DNA from: Burkholderia sp. IMCC1007
GTDB taxonomy: Bacteria > Pseudomonadota > Gammaproteobacteria > Burkholderiales > Burkholderiaceae
Direction: 5' to 3'
NCBI RefSeq assembly: GCF_027257875.1
Contig: NZ_JAPVQY010000015.1
Coordinates: 1-64,000 of the forward strand
DNA: 64,000 bases
Shown in pieces: positions 34,670-45,355 of the stretch. The notes under the pieces were generated by a model. That model did not search any database. It was not told where the DNA came from and saw only the letters and a list, made by a program, of their open reading frames with translations. Position 1 is the first letter of the stretch. The number at the start of each line of letters is the position of its first letter. A program made the translations under genes and the position numbers.

Positions 34670-35722
34670 ATGATCCTTGTCTACCGCTACCGGGTGAAGT
34701 CGCTCAACGGACTGCTCAACAAGCAGAGCCGTGCGGTGAACTACGTCTGGAACTTCTGCAATGACACGCAGAAGCACGCGCTCAAGTGGGGCAAGAAGTG
34801 GCCGACAGGATTCGACCTGAACGTGCTGACGACCGGCAGCAGCAAGGAAGTCGGCATCCACTCCGGCACGATCAACGCGACGTGCGAGCAATATGCGAAG
34901 TCGCGCAGTCAGCACCGTCGGCCCTACCTGCGCTATCGCGGCAGGAAATCGCTGGGCTGGGTGCCGCTGAAGGGGCGTGACCTGAAGCGCGAGGATGACG
35001 CGTTCCGTTTCGCCGGCAACACCTTTCGCGTGTTCAACAGCCGGCCGCTTCCCGAAGGTAAGATCAGGGATGGAACCAACTTCGCGCAGGACGCGCGTGG
35101 TAATTGGTTTCTCAATATCGTGATCGAGATGCCCGATGTTCAGGCCCGCCCGATCCGTTCCGGCGTCGGCATCGATCTCGGCCTGAAAGACTTCGCCACA
35201 CTTTCGACCGGCGAGAAGCTGCCCAATGACCAATTCGGTCGACGAGCGGCGGAAAAGCTGGCGAAAGCGCAACGGGCGCGAAAGCACAAGCGGCATATCG
35301 CGAAGCTGTACGCCAAGGTCGCGAATGCCCGTGCCGATTTCCAGCATAAGCTCGCGCTCGATCTGGTGCGGCGTTTCGATTACATCGCGGTCGGCAACGT
35401 GTCGGCCGTCAAACTTGCCAGAACCAGGATGGCGAAGAGCGTCTACGACGCATCCTGGTCGTCCTTCCGAAACAAGCTCCGTTACAAAGCGATCGCGCAC
35501 GGGGCCACATTCGAGAAAGTCGACGAAAGCGGTTCCACCCAGTCTTGTTCGTCGTGCGGGTCGAAAGACAGCACGACGCGGCCGAAAGGTATCGCGGGAC
35601 TGCGAATAAGAGCATGGGCCTGCAGTGACTGTGGTGTCGAACATGATCGTGATATCAACGCTGCGCTGAACATTCTCCGATGCGGACGTGCATCGCCAGG
35701 TGTGGGAATCCTCCGCCATTAG
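34670..35722 (+). CDS. tnpB: TnpB, RNA-guided nuclease-like protein of an IS1341-type element
   Basis: The 350-residue product has the TnpB fold: an N-terminal helical/OrfB_IS605 part (RAVNYVWNFCNDTQKHAL), a RuvC-I motif SGVGIDLGLKDFATLSTG (Asp169), a four-Cys zinc ribbon (Cys293/296 and Cys318/321) and RuvC-III HDRDINAALNIL (Asp328). The canonical RuvC-II glutamate position (usually v-E-n/d-L) is Gly242 in YIAVGNVSAVKL. A Glu at 286 in FEKVDESGSTQSC could serve instead, as in TnpB lineages with a rearranged active site. The closely related transposases I remember share this Gly. Nuclease activity is therefore uncertain. Confidence 0.9.
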   Translation: MILVYRYRVKSLNGLLNKQSRAVNYVWNFCNDTQKHALKWGKKWPTGFDLNVLTTGSSKEVGIHSGTINATCEQYAKSRSQHRRPYLRYRGRKSLGWVPLKGRDLKREDDAFRFAGNTFRVFNSRPLPEGKIRDGTNFAQDARGNWFLNIVIEMPDVQARPIRSGVGIDLGLKDFATLSTGEKLPNDQFGRRAAEKLAKAQRARKHKRHIAKLYAKVANARADFQHKLALDLVRRFDYIAVGNVSAVKLARTRMAKSVYDASWSSFRNKLRYKAIAHGATFEKVDESGSTQSCSSCGSKDSTTRPKGIAGLRIRAWACSDCGVEHDRDINAALNILRCGRASPGVGILRH

Positions 35723-35739
35723 GCGGACGAGGACGTCAA
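35711..35739 (+). ncRNA. Probable 3' end of the omega RNA scaffold / element right end
   Basis: TnpB elements express a guide RNA overlapping the 3' end of tnpB that reads out across the right end. Here CCGCC-ATTA-GGCGG forms a hairpin that includes the tnpB stop codon, followed by ACGAGGACGTCAA. If the right end is at 35739, the natural guide would begin TTGCTTCGATACCC (35740 onward). This is inference from the family, and the full scaffold was not folded. Confidence 0.45.
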
Positions 35740-35897
35740 TTGCTTCGATACCCTTTATTCGACCGGCACGGCCGCCGTTCCGGCAGGCCGTGACCGCATT
35801 CCGTCACGCTATAATCGTCCGTTGCGACCCGCGCGCCCCGGCGCCCGCTCGCAGCCGCGCGGCGCGCCCGCCGCTTCTTTCGCTCCAACCGGCCGCG

Positions 35898-37145
35898 ATG
35901 GCCGCTTCGCCCGTGAACCCTCGACTCGACTCGCTCCAGCCCTATCCCTTCGAAAAGCTGCGCGCCCTGTTCAAGGACGTGACGCCCGGTGCCGGTACGC
36001 CTTCCGGCAACCTGAAACCGATCAGCTTCGGCATCGGCGAGCCCAAGCACGCGACGCCGGCGCTGATCCGCGACGCCGTGGTCGCTTCGCTCGACGGCCT
36101 CGCGTCGTATCCGGCCACGGCCGGCTCGGACGCGCTGCGCACGTCGATCGCGCGTTGGCTCGAACGCCGCTACGGGCTGCCGGCGATCGATGCGGCCACG
36201 CAGGTGCTCCCTGTGTCGGGCTCGCGCGAGGCGCTGTTCTCCCTCGCGCAGACGGTGATCGACGCGCGCCCACGCGCGGACGGCAAGAAGGCGATCGTAC
36301 TCTGTCCGAATCCTTTCTATCAAATTTACGAAGGCGCGGCGCTGCTCGCCGGTGCCGAACCCTATTTCGCGAACAGCGACCCGGCGCGCAACTTCGCGTG
36401 CGACTACGCGGCCGTGCCCGATGAAGTGTGGGCGCGCACGCAGCTGCTGTACGTGTGCTCGCCGGGCAACCCGACGGGCGCCGTGCTGACGCTCGACGAT
36501 TGGCGCGAGCTGTTCGCGCTGTCCGACCGTCACGGCTTCGTGATCGCGTCCGACGAGTGCTATTCGGAAATCTATTTCGACGAAGCGGCGCCGCCGCTCG
36601 GCGGCCTCGAGGCCGCGCAGCGCCTCGGCCGCGGCTTCGAGCGCCTCGTGATGCTGTCGAGCCTGTCGAAGCGCTCGAACGTGCCGGGCATGCGCTCGGG
36701 TTTCGTCGCCGGCGACGCCGCGCTGCTCAAGAAATTCCTGCTGTACCGCACGTACCACGGCGCCGCGCTGTCGCCGGTCTGGCAGCACGCGAGCATCGCC
36801 GCGTGGAACGACGAGGCGCACGTGCGCGAGAACCGCGCGCTGTACGTGCAGAAGTTCAATACCGTCACGCCGATGCTCGCCGAGGTCATCGACGTGAAGC
36901 TGCCCGACGCCGCGTTCTACCTGTGGGCCAACGTCGCGCGCACCGGCCTGTCGGACACCGAGTTCGCCCGCCGCCTGTACGCCGACTATAATGTGACGGT
37001 TCTGCCCGGCTCGTACCTGGCGCGCGATGCGCACGGCACGAACCCGGGCCGCGATTTCATCCGGATCGCGCTCGTCGCGGGCACCCCCGAATGCGTCGAG
37101 GGCGCGCAACGCATCGTCGATTTCTGCCGGGCTCTCGCGCAGTAA
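35898..37145 (+). CDS. dapC: Succinyldiaminopimelate transaminase
   Basis: PLP-dependent class I/II aminotransferase of the succinylase route to meso-DAP and lysine. The 415-residue product has the fold-type I features: SFGIGEPKHATPALI near the N-terminus, VCSPGNPTGAVL (conserved Asn), DECYSEIYFDE, and the PLP lysine in SSLSKRSNVPGMRSGF. A GTG at 35913 (NPRLDSLQPYPFEKL) is an alternative start giving 410 residues, and neither has a clear SD. dapD follows 45 bases later, then dapE, which supports DapC over other aminotransferases. Confidence 0.93.
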   Translation: MAASPVNPRLDSLQPYPFEKLRALFKDVTPGAGTPSGNLKPISFGIGEPKHATPALIRDAVVASLDGLASYPATAGSDALRTSIARWLERRYGLPAIDAATQVLPVSGSREALFSLAQTVIDARPRADGKKAIVLCPNPFYQIYEGAALLAGAEPYFANSDPARNFACDYAAVPDEVWARTQLLYVCSPGNPTGAVLTLDDWRELFALSDRHGFVIASDECYSEIYFDEAAPPLGGLEAAQRLGRGFERLVMLSSLSKRSNVPGMRSGFVAGDAALLKKFLLYRTYHGAALSPVWQHASIAAWNDEAHVRENRALYVQKFNTVTPMLAEVIDVKLPDAAFYLWANVARTGLSDTEFARRLYADYNVTVLPGSYLARDAHGTNPGRDFIRIALVAGTPECVEGAQRIVDFCRALAQ

Positions 37146-37190
37146 GACGTCCATCCCGATCAATTCCATTCATCTCCTGCGAAAACGAAC

Positions 37191-39614
<2,424 letters not shown>

Positions 39615-39625
39615 TGGAGCCTCGC

Positions 39626-40534
39626 ATGACGACACCTTTTGCAACCGTTCGCGACCTGCTGCGCTATGCAGTCACGCGCTTCTCGAAAGCGAAGCTCTCG
39701 TTCGGCCACGGCTCGGACAACGCGTACGACGAAGCCGCGTACCTCGTGCTGCATACGCTCGACCTGCCGCTCGACACGCTCGAACCGTTCCTCGATGCGC
39801 GCCTGCTGCCCGATGAAATCGCCGCGGTGCTCGCGGTGATCGAGCGGCGCGCGACGGAGCGCGTGCCGGCCGCCTATCTCACGCATGAAGCGTGGATGCA
39901 CGGCCATCGCTTCTACGTCGACGAGCGTGTGATCGTGCCGCGCTCGTTCATCGGCGAGCTGCTCGACGACGGGCTGCAGCCGTACGTCGCCGATCCCGAG
40001 CAGGTCGGTGCAGTGCTCGAGCTGTGCACGGGCTCGGGCTGTCTTGCGATCCTCGCGGCCAGCGCGTTCCCGAACGCCGAGATCGACGCGGTCGACCTGT
40101 CCGACAAGGCGCTCGAAGTCGCCGAAATCAACGTGCACGACTACGGGCTCGACGATCGCATCGCGCTGCATCGCGGCGACCTGTACGCGCCGCTGCCCGC
40201 GTTCCGCGCCGAACCCGATACGCGCTACGACGTGATCCTGACGAACCCGCCGTACGTCAACGCAACGTCGATGGCGGCCCTGCCGCCCGAGTACCGGCAC
40301 GAGCCGGAGATGGCGCTCGCCGGCGGCGACGACGGGATGGACATCGTGCGACGGATCATCGCCGAAGCGCACAAGTGGCTGCACGACGACGGCGTGCTCG
40401 TCGTCGAGATCGGGAACGAGCGCGAGAACGTCGAAGCCGCGTTCGGCGGTCTGAATCTCACGTGGTTGCCCACCAGCGCCGGCGACGACAGCGTGTTCCT
40501 GATCCAGGCGTCGGACCTGCCGCGCAAGGCCTGA
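39626..40534 (+). CDS. prmB: 50S ribosomal protein L3 glutamine N5-methyltransferase
   Basis: SAM-dependent HemK-family enzyme that methylates a glutamine of ribosomal protein L3. The 302-residue product has an N-terminal helical domain, the SAM motif LELCTGSGCLAILAA and the substrate-binding LTNPPYVNAT (NPPY). The PrmB-type RSFIGELLDDGL segment separates it from PrmC. I chose the ATG at 39626, which has GGAG seven bases upstream. An ATG at 39614 overlapping the dapE stop is possible. Confidence 0.94.
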   Translation: MTTPFATVRDLLRYAVTRFSKAKLSFGHGSDNAYDEAAYLVLHTLDLPLDTLEPFLDARLLPDEIAAVLAVIERRATERVPAAYLTHEAWMHGHRFYVDERVIVPRSFIGELLDDGLQPYVADPEQVGAVLELCTGSGCLAILAASAFPNAEIDAVDLSDKALEVAEINVHDYGLDDRIALHRGDLYAPLPAFRAEPDTRYDVILTNPPYVNATSMAALPPEYRHEPEMALAGGDDGMDIVRRIIAEAHKWLHDDGVLVVEIGNERENVEAAFGGLNLTWLPTSAGDDSVFLIQASDLPRKA

Positions 40535-40546
40535 AGGCGCGCGGCG

Positions 40547-40591
40547 ACCGAACCGTGCGGCGCGGCACACCGCTGTCCCGCACGGTTCGGT
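40547..40591. terminator. 14-bp perfect inverted repeat after prmB
   Basis: ACCGAACCGTGCGG (40547-40560) pairs with CCGCACGGTTCGGT (40578-40591) across a 17-base loop. There is no T-run, so it may act as a weak terminator or mRNA 3'-end barrier. It lies 56 bases before the cardiolipin synthase start. Confidence 0.5.
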
Positions 40592-40647
40592 AAGATGCGC
40601 GTGAGCGGCCGCCGCGCCGCACGACTTCAGGAGTCCGTCACGCGCCT

Positions 40648-42087
40648 ATGACCCTCGACTGGCTACATCTCGGCACCCTCATCCTGGCCATCCACGTGCT
40701 CGGGATCGTCGCGGCGTTTCACGCAGTCATGAACACGCGCACGTCGCAAGGCGCGATCGCGTGGGCCGTGTCGCTCGCCGCGATGCCGTACCTGACGCTC
40801 ATCCCCTACCTGTTCCTCGGCCGCAGCAAGTTCTCCGGCTACGTCGACGCACGACGCCACGAGATGGAAGCGTTGCGCACGCACACACCGCGCGCGCCGT
40901 GGCTCGAGGCCGACGCGGCCGACGGGCCGGTCGCCGATGCGATCGGCCGGACCGCGATGCTCGCGCTCACGCGACTCGGCGGGACGCCGTTCGTCGGCGG
41001 CAATGCGGTGCGCACGCTCGTCAACGGCGATGCAACGTTCTCCGCGATCCTGTCGGCGATCGACGACGCGCGCGACTACGTGGTCATCCAGTTCTTCATC
41101 GTGCGCGACGACGCGCTCGGCCAGATGCTGCGCGACGCGCTGCTCGCCCGCGCCGCGGCCGGCGTGCGCTGCTACCTGCTGTACGACAGCATCGGCTGCT
41201 TCGACCTGCCGCGCAGCTACGTCGACGCGCTGCGTCGCGGCGGTGTCGAGGTCCACCCGTTCGCGACCCACCGCAAGTTCGTCAACCGCTTCCAGCTCAA
41301 CTTCCGCAACCATCGCAAGATCGTCGTCGTCGACGGCAATCGCGCGTTCGTCGGCGGGCACAACGTCGGCGTCGAATATCTCGGCGCGAACCGGCGCCTG
41401 TCGCCGTGGCGCGACACCCACATCGAGATACGCGGCCCGGTGGTCGCCAGCATTCAGTACGTGTTCGCCGAAGACTGGCACTGGGCGACCCAGACGCTGC
41501 CGCCGCCCGCCACACCGCCAGCGGCGCGGGCGGACGACACGATGCATTGCCTCGCGGTGCCGATGGGGCCGGCCGACAAGCAGGAAACCGGGTCGCTGTT
41601 CTTCGTCGAGGCGATCAACGCGGCGCGCGAACGCGTCTGGATCACGACGCCGTACCTCGTGCCCGACGAAGCGGTGGTCGCCGCGCTGAAGCTCGCGGTG
41701 ATGCGCGGCGTCGACGTACGGATCCTGATCCCGAGCCGGCGCGACCACTACGTCGTGTTCGAGGCGTCGAAGCTCTACGCGCGCGATCTCGTCGATGCCG
41801 GCGTGAAGGTGTTCCGCTACCGGCCGGGCTTCCTGCACCAGAAAGTCCTGCTGATCGACCGCGTGGCGGCCGCGGTCGGCAGCGCGAACCTCGACAACCG
41901 CTCGTTCCGGCTCAATTTCGAGATCATGGTGCTGACCGTCGATCGCGCCTTCGCCGGCGAGGTCGAGGCAATGCTCGACGCCGACTTCGCGCAGGCGTAC
42001 GAGGTCGATGCGAGCGAGTATCGGACCTCGCCGGCGTGGCGGCGCATCGCGATGCACGTCGCGCGCCTGTTCGCGCCGATCCTGTAG
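40648..42087 (+). CDS. cls: Cardiolipin synthase, phospholipase D family
   Basis: The 479-residue inner-membrane enzyme makes cardiolipin from phosphatidylglycerol (or PG plus another phospholipid). Two N-terminal membrane helices (LHLGTLILAIHVLGIVAAFH; AIAWAVSLAAMPYLTLIPYL) are followed by two PLD catalytic motifs: NHRKIVVVDGNRAFVGGHN and FLHQKVLLIDRVAAAVGSAN (HxKxxxxD in each). Length and layout match bacterial ClsA. Its own transcription unit is likely, after the prmB inverted repeat. Confidence 0.94.
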   Translation: MTLDWLHLGTLILAIHVLGIVAAFHAVMNTRTSQGAIAWAVSLAAMPYLTLIPYLFLGRSKFSGYVDARRHEMEALRTHTPRAPWLEADAADGPVADAIGRTAMLALTRLGGTPFVGGNAVRTLVNGDATFSAILSAIDDARDYVVIQFFIVRDDALGQMLRDALLARAAAGVRCYLLYDSIGCFDLPRSYVDALRRGGVEVHPFATHRKFVNRFQLNFRNHRKIVVVDGNRAFVGGHNVGVEYLGANRRLSPWRDTHIEIRGPVVASIQYVFAEDWHWATQTLPPPATPPAARADDTMHCLAVPMGPADKQETGSLFFVEAINAARERVWITTPYLVPDEAVVAALKLAVMRGVDVRILIPSRRDHYVVFEASKLYARDLVDAGVKVFRYRPGFLHQKVLLIDRVAAAVGSANLDNRSFRLNFEIMVLTVDRAFAGEVEAMLDADFAQAYEVDASEYRTSPAWRRIAMHVARLFAPIL

Positions 42088-42100
42088 CGAACGCACGAAC

Positions 42101-42128
42101 GCCGCCGCCGGCCGGCCGGCACGGCGGC
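42101..42128. other. Inverted repeat between convergent cls and the peroxidase gene
   Basis: GCCGCCG...CGGCGGC in the 119-base convergent gap. No U-run is present on either strand, so a termination role is only suggested by position. Confidence 0.3.
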
Positions 42129-42206
42129 GCGCGTCTACCCTTTCCTGCCCTGCGCCGCCCGCGCGGCGACCCGCAGCCCGTTCGGGCCACCGGCCGCCTC
42201 ATGCGG

Positions 42207-42686
42207 TTACAGCAGCTTGTCGATATCCGCGGCGATTTCCTCGGGCTTCGTCGACGGTGCGTAGCGCTTGACGATGCGCCCGTCGCGGTCGACCAGGAAT
42301 TTCGTGAAATTCCACTTGATCGCCTTCAGGCCCAGGATGCCCGGCGCTTCATCGGTCAGATAACGGTACAGCGGATGCGCGTGATCGCCCTTCACGTCGA
42401 TCTTCGCGAACATCGGAAACGTGACGCCGTAGTTGCGCTCGCAAAACGCGCCGATCTGCGTCGCGTCGCCCGGCTCCTGCTTGCCGAACTGGTTGCACGG
42501 AAAGCCGAGCACGAAGAAGCCGCGGGCCGCGTACTGGTCGTACAGCTTCTGCAGCCCCGCGTACTGCGGCGTGAAACCGCACTCGCTCGCGGTGTTGACG
42601 ATCAGCAGCACCTTGCCGCGGTACGCATCGAGCGAGGCCGGCTGGCCGGCGAGCGTCTCTGCGCTGAACGAATACAGGGTGGACAT
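42207..42686 (-). CDS. Glutathione peroxidase family protein (Cys type)
   Basis: The 159-residue thiol peroxidase has the family signatures: [13 protein letters not shown] with the peroxidatic Cys in place of selenocysteine, [14 protein letters not shown] (Gln of the catalytic tetrad) and [13 protein letters not shown] (Trp and Asn). It reduces peroxides using thioredoxin or glutathione in the cytoplasm; bacterial homologues of the BtuE type often prefer thioredoxin. SD AGGAG precedes the ATG. It is divergent from the ABC-F gene. Confidence 0.94.
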   Translation of the reverse strand: MSTLYSFSAETLAGQPASLDAYRGKVLLIVNTASECGFTPQYAGLQKLYDQYAARGFFVLGFPCNQFGKQEPGDATQIGAFCERNYGVTFPMFAKIDVKGDHAHPLYRYLTDEAPGILGLKAIKWNFTKFLVDRDGRIVKRYAPSTKPEEIAADIDKLL

Positions 42687-42821
42687 CGGACACTCCTTTT
42701 ACGAAACCGGTCGACGTGGAGTCTAGGCGAAATCGCGCCGTTGCGGCATCCGCCGAGCGGCCGATGCCCGGGGCGAGTCGCGCGCAGTCTAGAATAGCGG
42801 TTTTGGCCAGTCATTCACGCC

Positions 42822-44753
42822 GTGATCCGTTTCAATCAGTTCAGCCTTGCGCGCGGCACCAAGCCGCTGTTCGAGTCGGCCTCGTTCGTCCTCAATCCCG
42901 GCGAGAAAGCCGGCCTGATCGGCGCGAACGGCGCCGGCAAATCGACGCTGTTCTCGGTCCTGCGCGGCGAGCTGCATTCCGACGCCGGCGATTTCTCGAT
43001 GCCGCCGTCGTGGCGGATCGCCCATGTGTCGCAGGAAACGCCTGCCGTCGACCGCTCCGCGCTCGACTACACGCTCGACGGCGACACCGCGCTGCGCGAG
43101 ATCGAAGTGCGCATCGCCGCCGCCTCGGCCGCGCATGACGGCGCAGCCGAAGCTGACGCGCACGCGGCTTTCGCCGACGCCGACGGCTATACCGCGCCCG
43201 CGCGCGCCGAAGCACTGCTGCTCGGCCTCGGCTTCACGCTCGCGCAGACGCGCGAATCGGTGGCGAGCTTCTCCGGCGGCTGGCGCATGCGCCTGAACCT
43301 CGCGCAGGCGCTGATGTGCCGCTCCGACCTGCTGCTGCTCGACGAACCGACCAACCACCTCGACCTCGACGCGATCGTCTGGCTCGAAGACTGGCTGCAC
43401 CGTTACGCGGGCACGCTCGTCGTGATCTCGCACGACCGAGAATTCCTCGATTCGATCTGCAACGTCACGCTGCACCTGGAAAATCGCCAGGTGAAGCGCT
43501 ACGGCGGCAACTACTCGCAGTTCGAAGTGCTGCGCGCGCAACAGCTGGCGCTGCAACAAAGCGCATACGAAAAGCAGCAGAAGACGATCGAGCACCTGCA
43601 GAGCTTCGTCGACCGCTTCAAGGCCAAGGCGACCAAGGCCAAGCAGGCGCAAAGCCGGATGAAGGCGCTCGAAAAAATGGAGCTGATCGCGCCCGCGCAC
43701 ATCGCGTCGCCGTTCACGTTCGAATTCCGCACGCCCGATGCCGCGCCGAACCCGATGATGGTGATGGAAGACGTCCGCTGCGGCTACCATGCCGACGACG
43801 GCGCGGAAATCCCGATCGTCGAACGCGTGGCGCTGTCGATCCAGAACGGCCAGCGCATCGGGCTGCTCGGCGCGAACGGCCAGGGCAAGTCGACGCTGAT
43901 CAAGACGCTGGCCGGCACGCTCGCGCCGCTGTCGGGCCATGTGCGCGACGGCAAGGGGCTGACGATCGGCTATTTCGCGCAGCACCAGCTCGAAACGCTG
44001 CGCGAGGACGATTCGCCGCTCGCGCATCTGGCACGGCTCGCGCCCGACACGCGCGAGCAGGAACTGCGCGACTTCCTCGGCGGCTTCAATTTCTCGGGCG
44101 ACATGGCGACGAGCGCCGTCGGCCCGTTCTCCGGCGGTGAGAAGGCACGGCTCGCGCTGGCGCTGATCATCTGGCAGAAGCCGAACCTGCTGCTGCTCGA
44201 CGAACCGACGAACCACCTCGACCTCGAAACGCGGCACGCGCTGACGATGGCGCTCGCGCAGTTCGAAGGCACGCTGATCCTCGTGTCGCACGACCGCCAC
44301 CTGCTGCGCGCGACGACCGACCAGTTCATGCTCGTCGCGAAACACCGGCTGCAGCCGTTCGACGGCGACCTCGACGACTACCGCGACTGGCTGCTGCAGC
44401 ATGCGGCCGAGCAACGCGCGGCTGCAAAGGCCGACAGCGCGACCGCCGCGGGCGCGGATCCGGGCGTCAACCGCAAGGATCAGAAGCGTCAGGCGGCCGA
44501 GGAACGCCAGCGGTTGTCGCAGTTGAAGAAACCGCTGCAGAACCGCATCACGAAGCTCGAAAAGGAAATGGAAACGCTGCACGCGGAGAAGGCGCGCCTC
44601 GACGCGTTCGTCGCCGATCCGGCAAGCTACGAGGCCGCGCGCAAGACGGAACTGACCGACGCGATCCGCAAGCTCGGCGAAGTCACGACCCGGCTCGAGA
44701 CGGTCGAGGCGGACTGGCTCGCCGCGCAGGAAGAACTCGAGCAGATCGGCTGA
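42822..44753 (+). CDS. ABC-F family ATPase (YheS/Uup-like)
   Basis: A soluble tandem ABC protein of 643 residues with no membrane segments. The first ATPase has GLIGANGAGKSTLFSVL, signature FSGGWRMRLNLAQAL and LLLLDEPTNHLDLDAIVWLE. The basic linker (QQKTIEHLQSFVDRFKAKAT) and second ATPase (GLLGANGQGKSTLIKTL, FSGGEKARLALALI) follow, and a C-terminal coiled coil (about 560-640). ABC-F proteins bind the ribosomal E site to modulate stalled translation. The C-terminal coiled coil and overall layout suggest the YheS branch; antibiotic resistance is not implied. Confidence 0.92.
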   Translation: MIRFNQFSLARGTKPLFESASFVLNPGEKAGLIGANGAGKSTLFSVLRGELHSDAGDFSMPPSWRIAHVSQETPAVDRSALDYTLDGDTALREIEVRIAAASAAHDGAAEADAHAAFADADGYTAPARAEALLLGLGFTLAQTRESVASFSGGWRMRLNLAQALMCRSDLLLLDEPTNHLDLDAIVWLEDWLHRYAGTLVVISHDREFLDSICNVTLHLENRQVKRYGGNYSQFEVLRAQQLALQQSAYEKQQKTIEHLQSFVDRFKAKATKAKQAQSRMKALEKMELIAPAHIASPFTFEFRTPDAAPNPMMVMEDVRCGYHADDGAEIPIVERVALSIQNGQRIGLLGANGQGKSTLIKTLAGTLAPLSGHVRDGKGLTIGYFAQHQLETLREDDSPLAHLARLAPDTREQELRDFLGGFNFSGDMATSAVGPFSGGEKARLALALIIWQKPNLLLLDEPTNHLDLETRHALTMALAQFEGTLILVSHDRHLLRATTDQFMLVAKHRLQPFDGDLDDYRDWLLQHAAEQRAAAKADSATAAGADPGVNRKDQKRQAAEERQRLSQLKKPLQNRITKLEKEMETLHAEKARLDAFVADPASYEAARKTELTDAIRKLGEVTTRLETVEADWLAAQEELEQIG

Positions 44754-44851
44754 ACGCGGCCATCGGCGCCGAGCGCGTCATCGGCCGCGCAGCGTGTCGG
44801 GGCGTCAACGCCCCACTAACTTGCCCGGCCGCACCGGCCCCGAAAACGACG

Positions 44852-44880
44852 AGGCCGGGCGCCCTGGCCCGGCCTTGTTG
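44852..44880 (+). terminator. Terminator after the ABC-F gene
   Basis: AGGCCGGG / CCCGGCCT stem with an eight-base loop, followed by TGTTGT, between convergent genes. Confidence 0.6.
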
Positions 44881-44940
44881 TCATTGCTGCGTTCGACGTG
44901 GCTGCGTCGGCGGCGCCCGTATGCCCGCCGCACCATCCGC

Positions 44941-45207
44941 TCAGCGACGCGGCAGCGTATCGCGCGGCATCTGCTCGTCGTCGTCCATCAGGTACCGGCG
45001 CCCTTCGGTCGGCCGGCGGATCGCCGCGGCGACTTCCGCTTCCGTCACATCCTCGGACACGACCTTGCGCGCGAGGCGCCCTTCTTCGTCGATCCACTCG
45101 ACGATCCGGCATCCGCCGCCCCACGGCTGGCGAATCGGCTCCGACACGCGGCAGCCGCGCAGGTTGTAAAGGCGTCCGCCAGGCGCTTCCCCATACGATT
45201 TCAACAT
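44941..45207 (-). CDS. Small conserved-looking hypothetical protein
   Basis: The 88-residue protein starts at ATG 45207 with a good SD (AAGGG, five bases upstream). An upstream in-frame start at 45237 lacks one. The sequence is hydrophilic, with the N-terminal half SYGEAPGGRLYNLRGCRVSE and GGGCRIVEWIDEEGRLARKV (two Cys, CR in both places), and an acidic/basic tail. There is no signal peptide and no domain I recognise. It stands alone between the convergent ABC-F gene and radA on the same strand. The coding call rests on codon bias and the SD. Confidence 0.7.
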   Translation of the reverse strand: MLKSYGEAPGGRLYNLRGCRVSEPIRQPWGGGCRIVEWIDEEGRLARKVVSEDVTEAEVAAAIRRPTEGRRYLMDDDEQMPRDTLPRR

Positions 45208-45355
45208 AGGTTCCCTTCGCATTGCGCGGTTCGACAATCCGGCAAAGGATAGGGAAAAGCGATGTCCGGCGGGTTACAGAAGCCTACATATTCTTTACAG
45301 AGAATTACGCGACAGATCGGCCGGCGCCGCACGAACCGTGCGCGCGCCGGACCGC

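Larger units (their letters stand above)
34637..35739 (+). mobile_element. IS200/IS605-group element carrying only tnpB (IS1341 type)
   Basis: A stand-alone tnpB unit without tnpA. Proposed limits: the left end directly follows TTGAC (34632-34636), a TAM-like target sequence, and the right end is after ...GGACGTCAA (35739), which contains the TCAA cleavage motif typical of IS200/IS605 right ends. A hairpin (CCGCC/GGCGG, 35713-35726) precedes the right end. The element has no terminal inverted repeats or target duplication, as expected for this group. Without tnpA it would need transposase in trans. The boundaries are inferred. Confidence 0.6.

Noticed and set aside
34637..35739. Complete autonomous IS605-type transposon
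   Set aside because: No tnpA gene on either strand near tnpB; classed as a tnpB-only element.
42822..44753. ABC transporter or antibiotic-resistance ABC-F
   Set aside because: No membrane domain or partner permease, and it resembles the housekeeping YheS/Uup branch rather than known resistance ABC-F proteins.
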